Assembly (NCBI RefSeq): GCF_025370935.1
Contig: NC_133479.1
Coordinates: forward strand, 20,181,437-20,245,436
Length of the DNA stretch: 64,000 bases
Direction: 5' to 3'
DNA from: Choristoneura fumiferana
Taxonomy: Eukaryota; Arthropoda; Insecta; Lepidoptera; Tortricidae
Below are positions 24,253-33,890 of the stretch, piece by piece. Numbering within the stretch: the first letter of the stretch is position 1; each line of letters starts with the position of its first letter. The position numbers were made by a program, and so were the translations under genes. The notes under the pieces are model-generated. The model did no database searches, was not told where the DNA came from, and saw only the letters and a list, made by a program, of their open reading frames with translations.

Positions 24253-24321
<69 letters not shown>

Positions 24322-27300
24322 TGGTCAAACTTATACCTAGCACCCCTCTTTTTGCGTAGGGGGTTAAAAAATGTAGCGAGAGCGGCATGTTAAACGCCGC
24401 TCCCGAGCGCTGGACGGTTTCTGGCCCAACCAGTCCCGAACGGGCTTTCACAACCACTTAAGAACGTTACTCTAATAGAAAGGAAAATACGAGAGTAGCG
24501 CACGCTGAGTAACTTAAGTACCTACTTTGGCAAATTGATTGCTTTTGCGGAACTAACTGTGCTACGTCTATTGCCAAAGTGACGAGTACCTAGATGTAGA
24601 TACCTAATTGTGCGAGTACACCGGCGCCGGCCAGCGGTCGCGGCCGTCAAACACTTGGTGTCAACCGAATGCCCCCCGGGCCGATGACACGAGCGCAACT
24701 GTTGCCCCCGCGCGCGATCGCCCGTGTCAATCTGAAACTAGCATGTTTCCGTTTTCCCTCGAGTTCGGGCATCTGTTTTAGGGCCTTGAGAGATCGCGTC
24801 GCCCGCGTCTGCGTCTGCCGGGTTACGGGCGCCGCTCCCGCCGGGCGGCTCTGAATAAATTAGGTCCCCGTCTTTTATTTATGAGGCAGAGGGATTCTCG
24901 CTACCTTTGACCTCTTTACTAACTTATTCACTTGGAGCTCTCTCGTTATTTATTACGTTCTAGCTACTTTTATATTTCAAGAGTCAGGAAGAAGAAATAT
25001 GGTAGTACTTTATTTCTTACGGCCTGTTTACCTGAATATATGTTTTGAATTTGGATCACAGTAAGTGTTAAGTTGCGCATCCACTAGAGATGTGCTAGGT
25101 AAAATTCGTCAATAAAAAGCTCGCTCGACGAGGATAGGACAACGAAGGTGTTAAATATGCATGAGACAATTAAATTTAGGTACTCATCAGCTAAATTGCA
25201 TAAAACTCAAATTTCCTCCTACCGTTTAAAATGTACACATCTTCCTTCCCGATCTCGGTCGTAATCTACAACAGTCTTGAAACGTACATGGATGATAGAT
25301 AATTAATTAATAATTAAAAACCGTCCAAGAGCGTCCAAATAGGGTTCCGTAGCCATTACGCAAAATTAAGTAATATTTTTCTGAGGATTTCGTATTTTGT
25401 ACGGAATATTCCAAGTTTATACCTTAGGCTGCTATTTACTCTAAAACTACTAATAATTCTCAAGAAAACTTAACCGTTATAGTTTTCCTTGTAAGTTTGA
25501 TATACTTACTACCTACTATCCTGAATTTTTCAAATTTTTCCACCCACCGGTTTAGATTTTAGAGGGGGGGGGACGCTCGATTTTAATGAAAATTTGCATT
25601 TTAAAGTTGAATATTTTGCAAACAAATCACTGAATCGAAAAATCGTTTTAGCAACCCCCTAATGGTTAAAAGACGATACCCCACACTACAAGGTTGGTTG
25701 AGAAAAAAAAATCACCCCCACTTTACGTCTATGGGTGGGAGGTACCCTAAAAAAAATTTTGTCGGCATAGTTTACATATATATCCATGCAAAATTACATT
25801 GATAATCCCTGAGCAAAGCCGCGGACGGACGACAGACAGACAGACATGGCGAAACTATAAGGGTTCCGTTTTTGCCATTTTGGCTCCGGAACCCTAAAAA
25901 GGAGGTCACGGGCGCTAAGAAAAAATAAGAAAGTAGTGAGGTCGCATCTGGCTATGGCTGCGGCGTCCATTTCGCGGAACGGCCACAGACGTGACGCCGG
26001 CATTAATCGCGCGCTAATTGCCTGCGCCCGCGCCGCCGGCCACGCGGGTCAGCCGCGCGGGCCTTCACCTTCGCGCTCGACAACAATCGCAGTGACCCGC
26101 GCCTGTATTGTCTAATCTAAAGCCTTGGTTTCTCTGACCACCCGCCGCCGGGGACCGGTGACCGACGACCGAAGACGTTCGAATGTTTTGTTCGGAAATG
26201 TTTGAGGGTGGTTACTCTGAAACGTCACCGGCGGCGGGCAGGCACCGTTAATTCGTGTGGTGCTACGCACTTCCAGACGCCGCCGGTCGCGTGTGACGGA
26301 CCAGAGAAACCAGGGCCTAACGGCCGGACGATCGCTATCGAATTCATCATCTCTTTCTACCCTCATCTTTCACTGTGACAGAAAGAAGTTATATGACCTT
26401 GTGCAAGGTCCGCCCGTATTGCTACCACCATCTTGCTCGCTAATCCTGCCGTGAAACAGCAGTGCTTGCACTGTTGTGTTTCGGCGTGGAGAGTAAGACA
26501 ACCGGTGAAATTACTGGCACTTGAGGTATCCCATCTTAGGCCTCTAGGTTGGCAACGCATCTGCAATCCCCCTGGTGTTGCAGGTGTCTATGGGCGGTGG
26601 TGATCTCTTATCATCGGGAGACCCACTTGCTCGTTTGCCATCCAGTTAAAAATAAAAAAAAAATATGAAAACTATTGTGATTAAGACTTTGTTTGACATG
26701 TTTATGATTTTTTACTAACTGGCTACTCAGGTATAACTAAATACACGTTTAGAACTCGAACTAATTCATCGTAATCAATCAATACGGTCGGCCCTAGATT
26801 GCTATCTGAGTAGTGAGAACTCAGTGACAGCACTATCGGGTTTTGCGGCCGTCGCGCGTCGCGGTCGCTGGCGGGTGCTGCGCCAGCCGGGGCGCAGGCC
26901 GCCGGCGGTAGTGGGCGCCGCGCGTGGGCGCTGACTAACTTTCTGCCAGCTCATTAACCAATTGTACCGGCCCCATTAATCCCGGCCTGTGATGTCTCCG
27001 CCGCTCCGTTCTTAATTCAATAATTCACGCTGATTGTGCCGAGATCATAACTCACTTAGCCGCTTCCGTTCGCTGAATGCTGCAAACTGCAAATTAGCGG
27101 CAGCTTTCCTCTCGCGCTGAAAATAAAAGGCATCTCCAATTGTGCGTACGTTTCCGTTTCACTTTCGAATCGAGTTAATGATTGATGATTCGGGTGAGCC
27201 GCGGGGGCTCGTCCGGCGGCCGGCGGCCGGCGCCCGCCGCGCGCGCGGCCGTGACCGTCACGTCACGGCTAAATATACGCGGCGCGTGAACTACCGGCCA

Positions 27301-30300
27301 AGGCACTAAAAGGGCTCGCTATTTTTGTTGATTGGGTATAAAAAGGCTGTTGCGCTCGCGTTCCATCTGAATACGTAATAAAATCTCCGTCATTTTTGCG
27401 TTAGGATTTTATCATCGGGTATTAGCGGTATTAGCGTTCCGATACTTCTCTTTATAGAAAGGTCGACATGAATATGGCATAGTTGCTATTTGCTCCACAT
27501 TTCATGTAAATATTAAGTAGGTACGGATATATTTTCCTGTCCGCCAGCCTACAACAGACTTATTCATATTCATGGGAATCGCTTGTTTGCTCACTGCGTA
27601 TTGATTATCACTGAGTAGCGAATATCGAAGTAGTGATTTCATTGGCGGGTCCGGGGATCGTTCCGGTAAATAAGTTGCGTAGATAACACACAACCACAAT
27701 TTTATCGTGTCTGCCTGGTCTTACTTTGCGGTATAACATTTTAGCTCTACGCGAAAGCTTGAGATTTACTTACTTTATTAATCTGTGATCGCCATACACT
27801 ACCTACATGAACACGGAAGCGAACCGATAGGGCTTCACCGCGTCGGGCGGAGCGCCCTCATTTCGTCGGTGGTCGATAGCCCGTGTCGGGTGTCGCCGGG
27901 AGGCCGGCGCGAGGGCCCGCGGCGCGCTGGCGCGGGCAGCGAGGCAGCCCGCTTTCACGACCAGAGACAATGGAAGGTCGGCCCCGAGCCCACACGATGG
28001 AGTCGCCCATTTTATTTGCAGCAATTTATTAATCCTGTGTGATCTCATTGACCTACGTCTATTCTTTAGGCCACTCTGGCGAATCATAAATCATTTAGTT
28101 CATGAAATCATGACATAAAGCCGAGGCTGGACGACTTAATTAAGAGCGCGCCTCATCGGTGAACACCCGGTGTGTGTGACTGCACGCGGCACGTAGCTAT
28201 GGCGCTCGATTGTGGGCGGCAAACGTAATCAACTGGTTATAGAGATAATGTGTTTAAAAAAATATTTTTATATATATTGTCATCCAACTATCTGTGCCAA
28301 GTTTCAAGTCGATGCTATCAACTTTGAGTTCCGTCCTGCAGAGACGATCCAGGCTATAAGTACCACCTGAATTTCACTGCCAGATTATTGTATATTATCA
28401 CCGGACTTCATAGTTGGTAAACCATTTCAACATACTAGGAAGTGATCGAAAAATTGTTTACAATGTTCAAATCACGTCTTACATTACATATTTACAAACA
28501 TACGAACATTGCTAGTTAAATAAAAGCTTTGCAGCGTTACTTTGCGAAGGGCGATATCAATAAACAAACCGGCCATGTGCGAATCTGACTCACGCACCAA
28601 GGGTTCCGTATATATTTGTAGGTACCTATCTATGTATATCCAATGAAGCAAAACCTCACCTCACCTGAGAAAAATGCACGCTGTGTGGGCTTAGCTGCGG
28701 ACAGACAGACAGACATGGCGAAACTATATAGGTTCCTAGTTGACAACGGAACCCAATAATGGCTATGGGTACTTCAAGAAAATAGATCAGCACTAAATAA
28801 AAGTTGGCAAAGTTAATATTTGATCATATTAAGGGCATGTTTCACCACTTGTCGACTAACTTTAAGTGACGGATATCAGTGATGCCGTCTCTTGTTTGTT
28901 TTGTCCGAATAAACAAAGACGGCATTACTTTTAACTGACACTTAAAGTTAGTCGACAAGTGGTGAAACAGACCTTTAATATAATATTTTTCATCACACTT
29001 GCTTACTTGTGTACTTGCTCGTAAGTAAACACGTCGGGCACATGCTGCGGGGAGGGTGGCGCGGAGCTGGCGCTGCCAAGAGCGCAGTCAGCGGTATCGG
29101 CAATTTTTGAAAAAATATTAGTTTTTCTTTTACAAATGTACAATTTTACTCGCAAATGTGATGAAAAACAATGTGTGTCGCAGGGCGGTACTCGAATTAC
29201 GAACATCGACTCATTAAAGCCCTCAGTCTTCGACTTCGGGCTTCTAATAGACTCTCGTTCATAATTCCTTATTTACCGCCCTTTAGACACAATGTACTAT
29301 TTTCTCTTCTTTTTTCTACGAAAGGACATAGGTCCTCTGGAGAGGGTCATAATTTTTGAACTTTATTAGATGGCAAAATAAAGCGAAATATCAGAATAGA
29401 ACTTACTATTTATTTAGATAATTCTCCAGGATTAATTTTACCTGAGTACTTCTAGAAAAGGAACGTGAAATGAGGGCTATCGCGAATGAATTCGCCGCTA
29501 GAGGCGCTAGTGTAGCGTGAGGTCTCCGAAATGTCAAATCTCATAGTTTTTGGGTGAGCTACGCGGGTTTATTTATAATAAGTTTTTTTTTTGTGAATAT
29601 TTTGCATAACCTGAAATTAATTATGGCAATTATGCGTTACGGGGCAATGAATGTCTGTGTTTTGTCAGTTTTGTCCTTCGGAAACTTTTGTCCTCCCTTT
29701 TTTTCCGAACAAAACGGGACTAAGCAACACTGTGGTTGCTGGATATTTTTATGGTACGGTTTTAAGGTGTATTAAATATGATTTTAATCTAAACTTTGTT
29801 TTAACGCCCGTAATAACAGACTCTTAAAGCCACACTTAAAAACCTCACGTAACAGTGCGCCATCTAGTGAGACAAAAAACGATAGCCCTCATTGGTTTGG
29901 TATGGAAAATTCAACGACTAATTTAATAAAAAACTATAAATGAATGGCACGAAGTGATCAGTGTGTGTGTTTTGGGCAGGAGGGGGAGCTGCGGTCGTGG
30001 ACGGCGTTCCTGCGCCGCGCCCTCGACGCTACCTACAACACTGAGATCGTCATCGACAACCTGCACAACATGATCGGTGAGTGCTCGCCCGCCCCGGCAC
30101 CGCTTGCCACTTGCCACTTGCCACTGCCAGCGAGTAGCGAGAAGCGAGCGTTTTCTACTGAAAAAAGAAACTCATTTCTCGCCACTCGCTGGCGGTGGGA
30201 GGAGATCCTCGGAAAGACGCGCCGCAGCGTCTGCGCGACTTTCTACGCGGACCCCGGATTCCAGGCCCCAAACTACGAAATGCAAAATTTCGTATCTCGC

Positions 30301-33300
30301 GGTGCCGCTGACGCTTATATTATTCAATACTAGAGTTTACCCGCGGCTTCGCACGCCTAAACTATTCATTCAAGTAGTTACAATTGAAATTCCGGGATTT
30401 TACAAAATTCCTCTGGGAATTTCCAAAATTTAGATCGTGGTCTTCATTGAGGTTGTGTCAAGAACAACTATCCAAAATTTCAATACTATTAGCTCAGCGG
30501 TTGAAATTTCAAGATTTTATCCCTATCCCGTGGTAATATCAGGATAAAAAGTAACTTATAATAACAGTGTTATTCCAGACGTCCAGCTACCTACATCCCA
30601 AATTTCATGACTCAAAGCCCAGCAGTTGTTATTTCGAGATGTTATCCCTAGATAAAAAGTAGCCTATATGTTAATCCAGGGTTTATATTACCTGTATGCC
30701 AAATTTCATTTAAATCCGTTCAGTAGTTTTTGCGTGAAAGAGTAACGAACATACATCCAAACAAACATCCATCCATACAAACTTTCGCGTTCATAACATT
30801 ATTATTATCATAGTAAGTATAATATATAATAAGTAAGATTAGTAAGATGAGAGTGAGAGGGACGATACGATTTCCCCGTGAAGGTTGATCGAATTAAAAT
30901 CGGTTATTCTCGCATCGTCCGGCGTCACGTCCTGCGGCCGCGGTTTTTATCCCCGCGTGGGCCCGCCCCTGCCGCTTTATTACTTTACACATTTAATACC
31001 GGCCGTTAATTCTGGTTATACCCCGAAATCGGTTTACGACTTTTGCGTATGTAAAAAAACCGCTGCTAAAAATTAAGAGTCGTACGGAATTAAAACGGTA
31101 GGACTGGAAGTTGGCGGCTCCACGAATCTAGTCTGTCTGGCTATATCTTTGGATAAGTGCAGAGCGGTCGCGGGTTGCGGCAGCCAGGGTCTCCACTTTC
31201 TGGAAAATCAGGGAAATTTGCTATAAATCCAAAAAGACAGAGAAAATACTCGTGATTTCCCAAAACTTAGCTCGAAATTTTGTCACCAGTCGTTCCAGTT
31301 CTGGGCGACGTATTAAAGTGTGGCATCATAAAAACAGTCAACGAAAAAGTGGGCACATTCGGGTGTGCAGTGAATTCCCATCAGTGGGTCTAAGTAGTAT
31401 CTCGGGCAGTAAAAAAAAACATATAACCTGCCTTGAAACGTAATCATGATTGGTCAGGCAAATTTTGAAATGCGGTCAGGGTTTTTTTAGGTTTGTAGTG
31501 GCAGCGCTCTGGCTCGGGTCCTCCGTGCAGTAAATGAGACAAAGTGTAAGAATAAATGCATAATTTCGCACGTATTTTGAGTGTAAGTTAAGATAATTAT
31601 TTCTTTAAAGTCTAAGCGAATTGAATGGGAATAATTATTTTATTAAAAATACTAGCTTTTGCCCGCGACTTCGTCCGCGCGGAATAGTAACTTTGGGAAG
31701 TATTTAAAATTTTTTAGGTCCCTATTTTGCCAATAATAGCACGTATAAACTTCTACGGTTTACTGAAAATAATCTATTTTAAAACATTGCTATAGTAAAT
31801 ACCTATAAACTATTTTTTTGTTCTGCCATCCATCCATCCATCCATCCATGCCATGTTCTTTGGTAAACATAAAATATTTGCGGGAACCACATTTTACCAA
31901 ATACGACGTGTATTCTACCCTGTCAACATAAAAGGACTAAGTACTTAATTCTTCATAGTGAACTCTTGAAACCTTACGTCCTTTATTGTAAGTTAGGAGG
32001 GTAGGATTATAATTAAGACGCCATTTTTACTAAGCATAGCTACACATATTTCCGATAAATATACTTATAGTAATTTGTTTGAAATTCCTTAAGAATTTCA
32101 TCCCCATATTTTCAAGTAAATAGTCGAAATTTGAAAGCGCCGGAACAATGTTTTGTAGGTTCCGTAGCTGAAAAGGAAAAAATGGAACCCTTATAGATCA
32201 CTTTGCTGTCCATCCGTCGTCTGTCTGTCAAGACCCTTTATCTCCTAAACGCGCGAGTATCGGTATCGAGTTGAAATTGAAACCGTAAACTCAGTCAATA
32301 GTCCCGAAAGCTGTGAAAAATCAAACTTCTAAGTCAAGGCAATCAAAAGCTACAGTCATTAAAAATGTATTTCCATGTAAATAGCCTTAACAGAAAAAGT
32401 TATAGGGTACTTCCAGAAAAATAATTGTATTTTTTTCTATGTGTATCTGTTTTCTGTATCGATAACTATGTCTGGTACAATAAGAGTCTTTGTATTGTAG
32501 GTATTGTAAATAAGAAAAATCTGAAAATAATAATTTTTCATGTCTGACTGTCTATGTCAATAAGCCATCTAACAAACAACATTGCGAACATTTTGCTTGA
32601 GCTTAGAAGGCTCTGCTAACACTGCATGATCTCCTCTACTAACATCACCTCTCGCAGGTAAAATTTTTGAACAAAGATCTATTTATCGCTTATCACGTGC
32701 CCAAATGCCAAGTTCATAAAGAACCATCGATTTATCTTCGACAATGACGATCTTTCATATAAACTTTCATCCCCTATTTCACCCCCTCACAGGAAGAGTT
32801 TTAAAAATGCGCGAATAAATATCTATTTATCTCTTATCACGTGCCCAAATGCCAAGTTTCATAAAGAACCATCGATTTATCTTCAAACAATGACGATCTT
32901 CCATATAAACTTTCCTCCCCTATTTCACCCCTCAGAGGAAGAATTAAAAAAAACGCGCGAACAAATATCTATTTACTTCTTATCACGTGCCGAAATGGCA
33001 AGTTTATCATCGATAATGACGACCTCCATATAAATTTCATTCCCTATTTCACCCCCTCGCAGGTCGAATTTTCAAAAAAAGCTCAAAAACAAATATCGAA
33101 TTATTTCTTATTAAGTGCCTAAATGCCAAGTTTCATGGTTTTTCTTCGACAGCGACGAACTTACACCTTATTAACTTTCATCCCCTATTTCAACCTCTTA
33201 AAGCCTTCTTTTTGCGATAAAAGATAGCCTATAGTCTTTCCTAAGGTCTTTCTATCTCTGTACCAAATTTCATCAAAATCGGTTCAGCGGTTTAGGCGTG

Positions 33301-33561
33301 AAAGCGTAACAGACAGACAGACAGACAGAGTTACTTTCGCATTTATAATATTAGTATTCTTATTAAGTGCCTAAATGCCAAGTTTCATGTTTTTATCTTC
33401 GACAGCGACGAACTTCCACCTTATTAACTTTCATCCCCTATTTCAACCCTTAAAGCCTCCTTTTCGCGATAAAAGATAGCCTATGTTCTTTCCCAAGGTC
33501 TATTGTATCTCTGTACCAAATTCATCAAAAATCGGTTCAGCGGTTTAGGCGTGAAAGCGTA

Positions 33562-33606
<45 letters not shown>

Positions 33607-33890
33607 GTTACTTCGCAATTATAATATTAGTATGGATGAATAAGGTTTATTTGATGACATTGCAGCCGAGCAGCGGCGCTACGTGCGAGAGGTGTCGTCC
33701 AGCAGCGTGTTCACGTCGCTGTGCGGCGGCGAGGGGGACGCGCAGGCGGAGGCGGAGGCGGGCGCGGCGGCGGGCGGGGCGGGGGGGCGCGGCGGCGGAG
33801 GCAGGCGCGGCGGCGGACGCGGACCGCACGCCGCGCTCGCCGCTGGAGCGCCGGCCGCCGTCGTCGTGCAGCACGCCCATACACAACTAG
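15256..33890 (+). CDS. Unrecognised coiled-coil protein, four coding exons
   Basis: Exons are 15256-15409, 17333-17602, 29980-30076 and 33666-33890, linked by canonical GT-AG introns whose phases agree. The ATG at 15256 (acaaaATGC) is the first in frame. The product opens MQETVTTAPEHKSLLSSFLD and becomes a charged helix (AERQLQEERYRRRAQRIYDY), then VVELRRCLDYVSQHAHVLEG, LVRQAAALQRCMAQCVANAA, LRSWTAFLRRALDATYNTEI and QRRYVREVSSSSVFTSLCGG, with a likely end SPLERRPPSSCSTPIHN. There is no signal peptide or membrane segment; heptad-like helices suggest a coiled-coil or helical-bundle scaffold. I do not recognise the family. Exon 2 (17414-17462) and exon 4 (33765-33830) each change frame by one base in a G-rich tract. 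The third intron is 12.4 kb. Confidence 0.72.
16365..16510 (+). mobile_element. Old SINE fragment
   Basis: A diverged copy of the SINE at 26385-26664: 'attaccaccatcttcctggc', then 'taatcctgttgcc' and 'aaattactggcacatgaggt' in the same order. The 3' part is missing. Confidence 0.6.
16620..16760. mobile_element. PIF/Harbinger-type MITE, copy 2
   Basis: Same family as 7014-7155, with ends GGGGCTGTTTCACCATCCAT and the inverse. The TTA target duplication is at 16617-16619 and 16761-16763. It sits in the first intron of the coiled-coil gene. Confidence 0.85.
16963..17262 (-). mobile_element. SINE, antisense, next to exon 2
   Basis: On the minus strand it reads from 'cgcccggattgctaccacca' to 'gcaaacgagcaag' (inverse) and a poly-A of about 11 bases (poly-T at 16963-16973). 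The element is about 90% similar by eye to the plus-strand copy at 26385-26664. It ends roughly 70 bp before the 3' splice site of exon 2 of the coiled-coil gene. Confidence 0.82.
17603..18870. other. Large intron, left part, no gene
   Basis: Start of the 12.4-kb intron. No repeat boundary or gene is recognised. A GC-rich unique stretch lies at about 18660-18800. Confidence 0.5.
18871..19195. repeat. Diverged tandem duplication in the intron
   Basis: Two adjacent units start 'accatgacaag' (about 18878 and 19051), share 'agtctttacaaaccgctcg', and end in the same roughly 38-bp block that begins 'gacaaaaaatcctcgttcg' and closes 'gacaaattatacca' (18980-19020 and 19155-19194). The middle parts have diverged and changed length. 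The unit period is about 175 bp. Confidence 0.75.
19196..19936. other. Intron, no feature recognised
   Basis: Mixed-composition unique intronic DNA. No coding or RNA signal is seen. Confidence 0.5.
19937..20091. mobile_element. MITE with TACAGTCAAG ends
   Basis: Left end 'tacggtcaagcagtttaatt' and the inverse of right end 'tacagtcaaggaatttaatt' form terminal inverted repeats of about 30 bp with mismatches, bounded by TA. It is non-coding and probably Tc1/mariner-type. Confidence 0.72.
20092..22460. other. Intron with GC-rich unique segments
   Basis: About 2.4 kb without recognisable transposon ends. It alternates AT-rich DNA with GC-rich, non-repetitive stretches (20360-20620, 21270-21400, 21640-21780) that lack a consistent reading frame. 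Such stretches could be enhancers or conserved non-coding DNA; this is inference. Confidence 0.4.
22461..22585. mobile_element. Palindromic MITE family A, copy 2
   Basis: Ends GCAGGGCTACTACGAAACTC and the inverse, with an internal 'gtgcggtccctctgacactt' in inverse orientation relative to copy 1. Flanked by CTG on both sides. It sits in the large intron of the coiled-coil gene. Confidence 0.88.
22586..24094. other. Intron, no gene recognised
   Basis: Intronic DNA with moderate GC islands near 22880-22930 and 23220-23290. Short open frames overlap on both strands and have no splice support. Confidence 0.45.
24095..24366 (+). repeat. Interspersed repeat with long CA microsatellite
   Basis: Same family as 280-456, from 'ttcaatatctcaaaatcggc' to 'gcgtagggggttaaaaa'. 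A pure CA array runs from about 24254 to 24318 at the point where the other copy has only a few bases. The minus-strand open frame of alternating Val-Cys here is an artefact of the array. Confidence 0.78.
24367..25318. other. Intron, no feature recognised
   Basis: Unique-looking intron DNA, GC-rich at 24620-24850. No gene call can be supported. Confidence 0.45.
25319..25900 (-). mobile_element. Dispersed repeat family C, longest copy
   Basis: On the minus strand it starts 'agggttccggagccaaaatg', passes 'ccttatagtttcgccatgtc' and a CAGA/TCTG array, and ends with 'gacgctcttggacggttttt'. About 580 bp, versus about 215 bp at 13755 and about 340 bp at 37230. It has no open frame of note. Confidence 0.8.
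26385..26664 (+). mobile_element. SINE with A-rich tail
   Basis: Runs from 'gttatatgaccttgtgcaag' through 'accaccatcttgctcgctaa', 'gtgaaattactggcacttga' and 'cacttgctcgtttgccatcc' to an A-rich tail at about 26648-26664. It is the best-preserved copy of the family seen at 16963-17262 and 16365-16510. Confidence 0.82.
26665..28561. other. Intron with GC-rich unique segments
   Basis: About 1.9 kb without recognisable repeats. GC-rich stretches at 26840-26940, 27190-27300 and 27830-28010 alternate with homeobox-site-like ATTAAT and TAATTG motifs (26945-27180). It may hold cis-regulatory DNA; this is inference only. Confidence 0.4.
28562..28760 (+). repeat. Repeat with 'gcgaatctgactcacgcacc' start
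   Basis: Opens 'aaccggccatgtgcgaatct', includes 'aagggttccgtat', a CAGA array and 'catggcgaaactatataggt'. The start resembles 55852-55905 and, in inverse orientation, the end of 46905-47225. It is non-coding. Confidence 0.65.
28832..28974. mobile_element. Harbinger-like MITE, related subfamily
   Basis: Palindrome with ends AGGGCATGTTTCACCACTTG and inverse, internal 'gatgccgtctc' shared with copies 1 and 2, and TTA on both sides. The outer arms differ from copies 1 and 2, so this is a subfamily. Confidence 0.75.
28986..29300. mobile_element. Composite palindromic repeat, copy 2
   Basis: Same two adjacent inverted-repeat modules as 8198-8645. The first runs from 'tttttcatcacacttgctta' to 'aatgtgatgaaaaa', the second from 'cgcagggcggtactcgaatt' to 'ttatttaccgccctttagac'. 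The second module here holds a further small palindrome 'aagccctcagtcttcgactt'. It lies 12 bp right of the Harbinger-like MITE. Confidence 0.75.
29469..29896. mobile_element. Element with TGAGGGCTATCG inverted ends
   Basis: The left end 'atgagggctatcg' is matched exactly by 'cgatagccctcat' at the right. Paired subterminal motifs 'aggcgctagtgt' and 'gcgccatctagtg' follow. About 428 bp with no intact coding sequence. It lies about 80 bp before exon 3 of the coiled-coil gene. Confidence 0.65.
30266..30875. mobile_element. MITE family A split by a second repeat
   Basis: The left half (30266-30331: 'actacgaaatgcaaaatttc' to 'ttattcaatac') and right half (about 30846-30875: 'gagagtgagagggacgatac') are the two sides of one family A MITE. 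Between them lies a repeat that starts 'tagagtttacccgcggcttc' and ends 'actttcgcgttcataacatt', the same class as 31660-33638. Confidence 0.65.
31660..33638 (+). mobile_element. Long repeat with internal tandem copies and CAGA arrays
   Basis: It starts 'agcttttgcccgcgacttcg', a common lepidopteran repeat start, and ends 'gcaattataatattagtat'. Blocks containing 'aaatgccaagttt' recur at about 32704, 32847, 32989, 33118 and 33366, with spacings near 140 bp then 250 bp. The 3' end is duplicated (33230-33356 and 33475-33638), each time with 'atcggttcagcggtttaggc' and a CAGA array (33305-33330 and 33562-33606). A separate 'ggttccgtag' repeat lies at 32155-32410. It ends less than 30 bp before the splice acceptor of exon 4 of the coiled-coil gene. 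Confidence 0.65.

Noticed and set aside
24221..24457. Minus-strand frame encoding a Val-Cys repeat
   Set aside because: It is the translation of the CA microsatellite.
32640..33400. Regularly spaced repeats resembling a CRISPR array
   Set aside because: The window is eukaryotic, the repeats are diverged and about 140 bp apart, and the spacers are also repeated.
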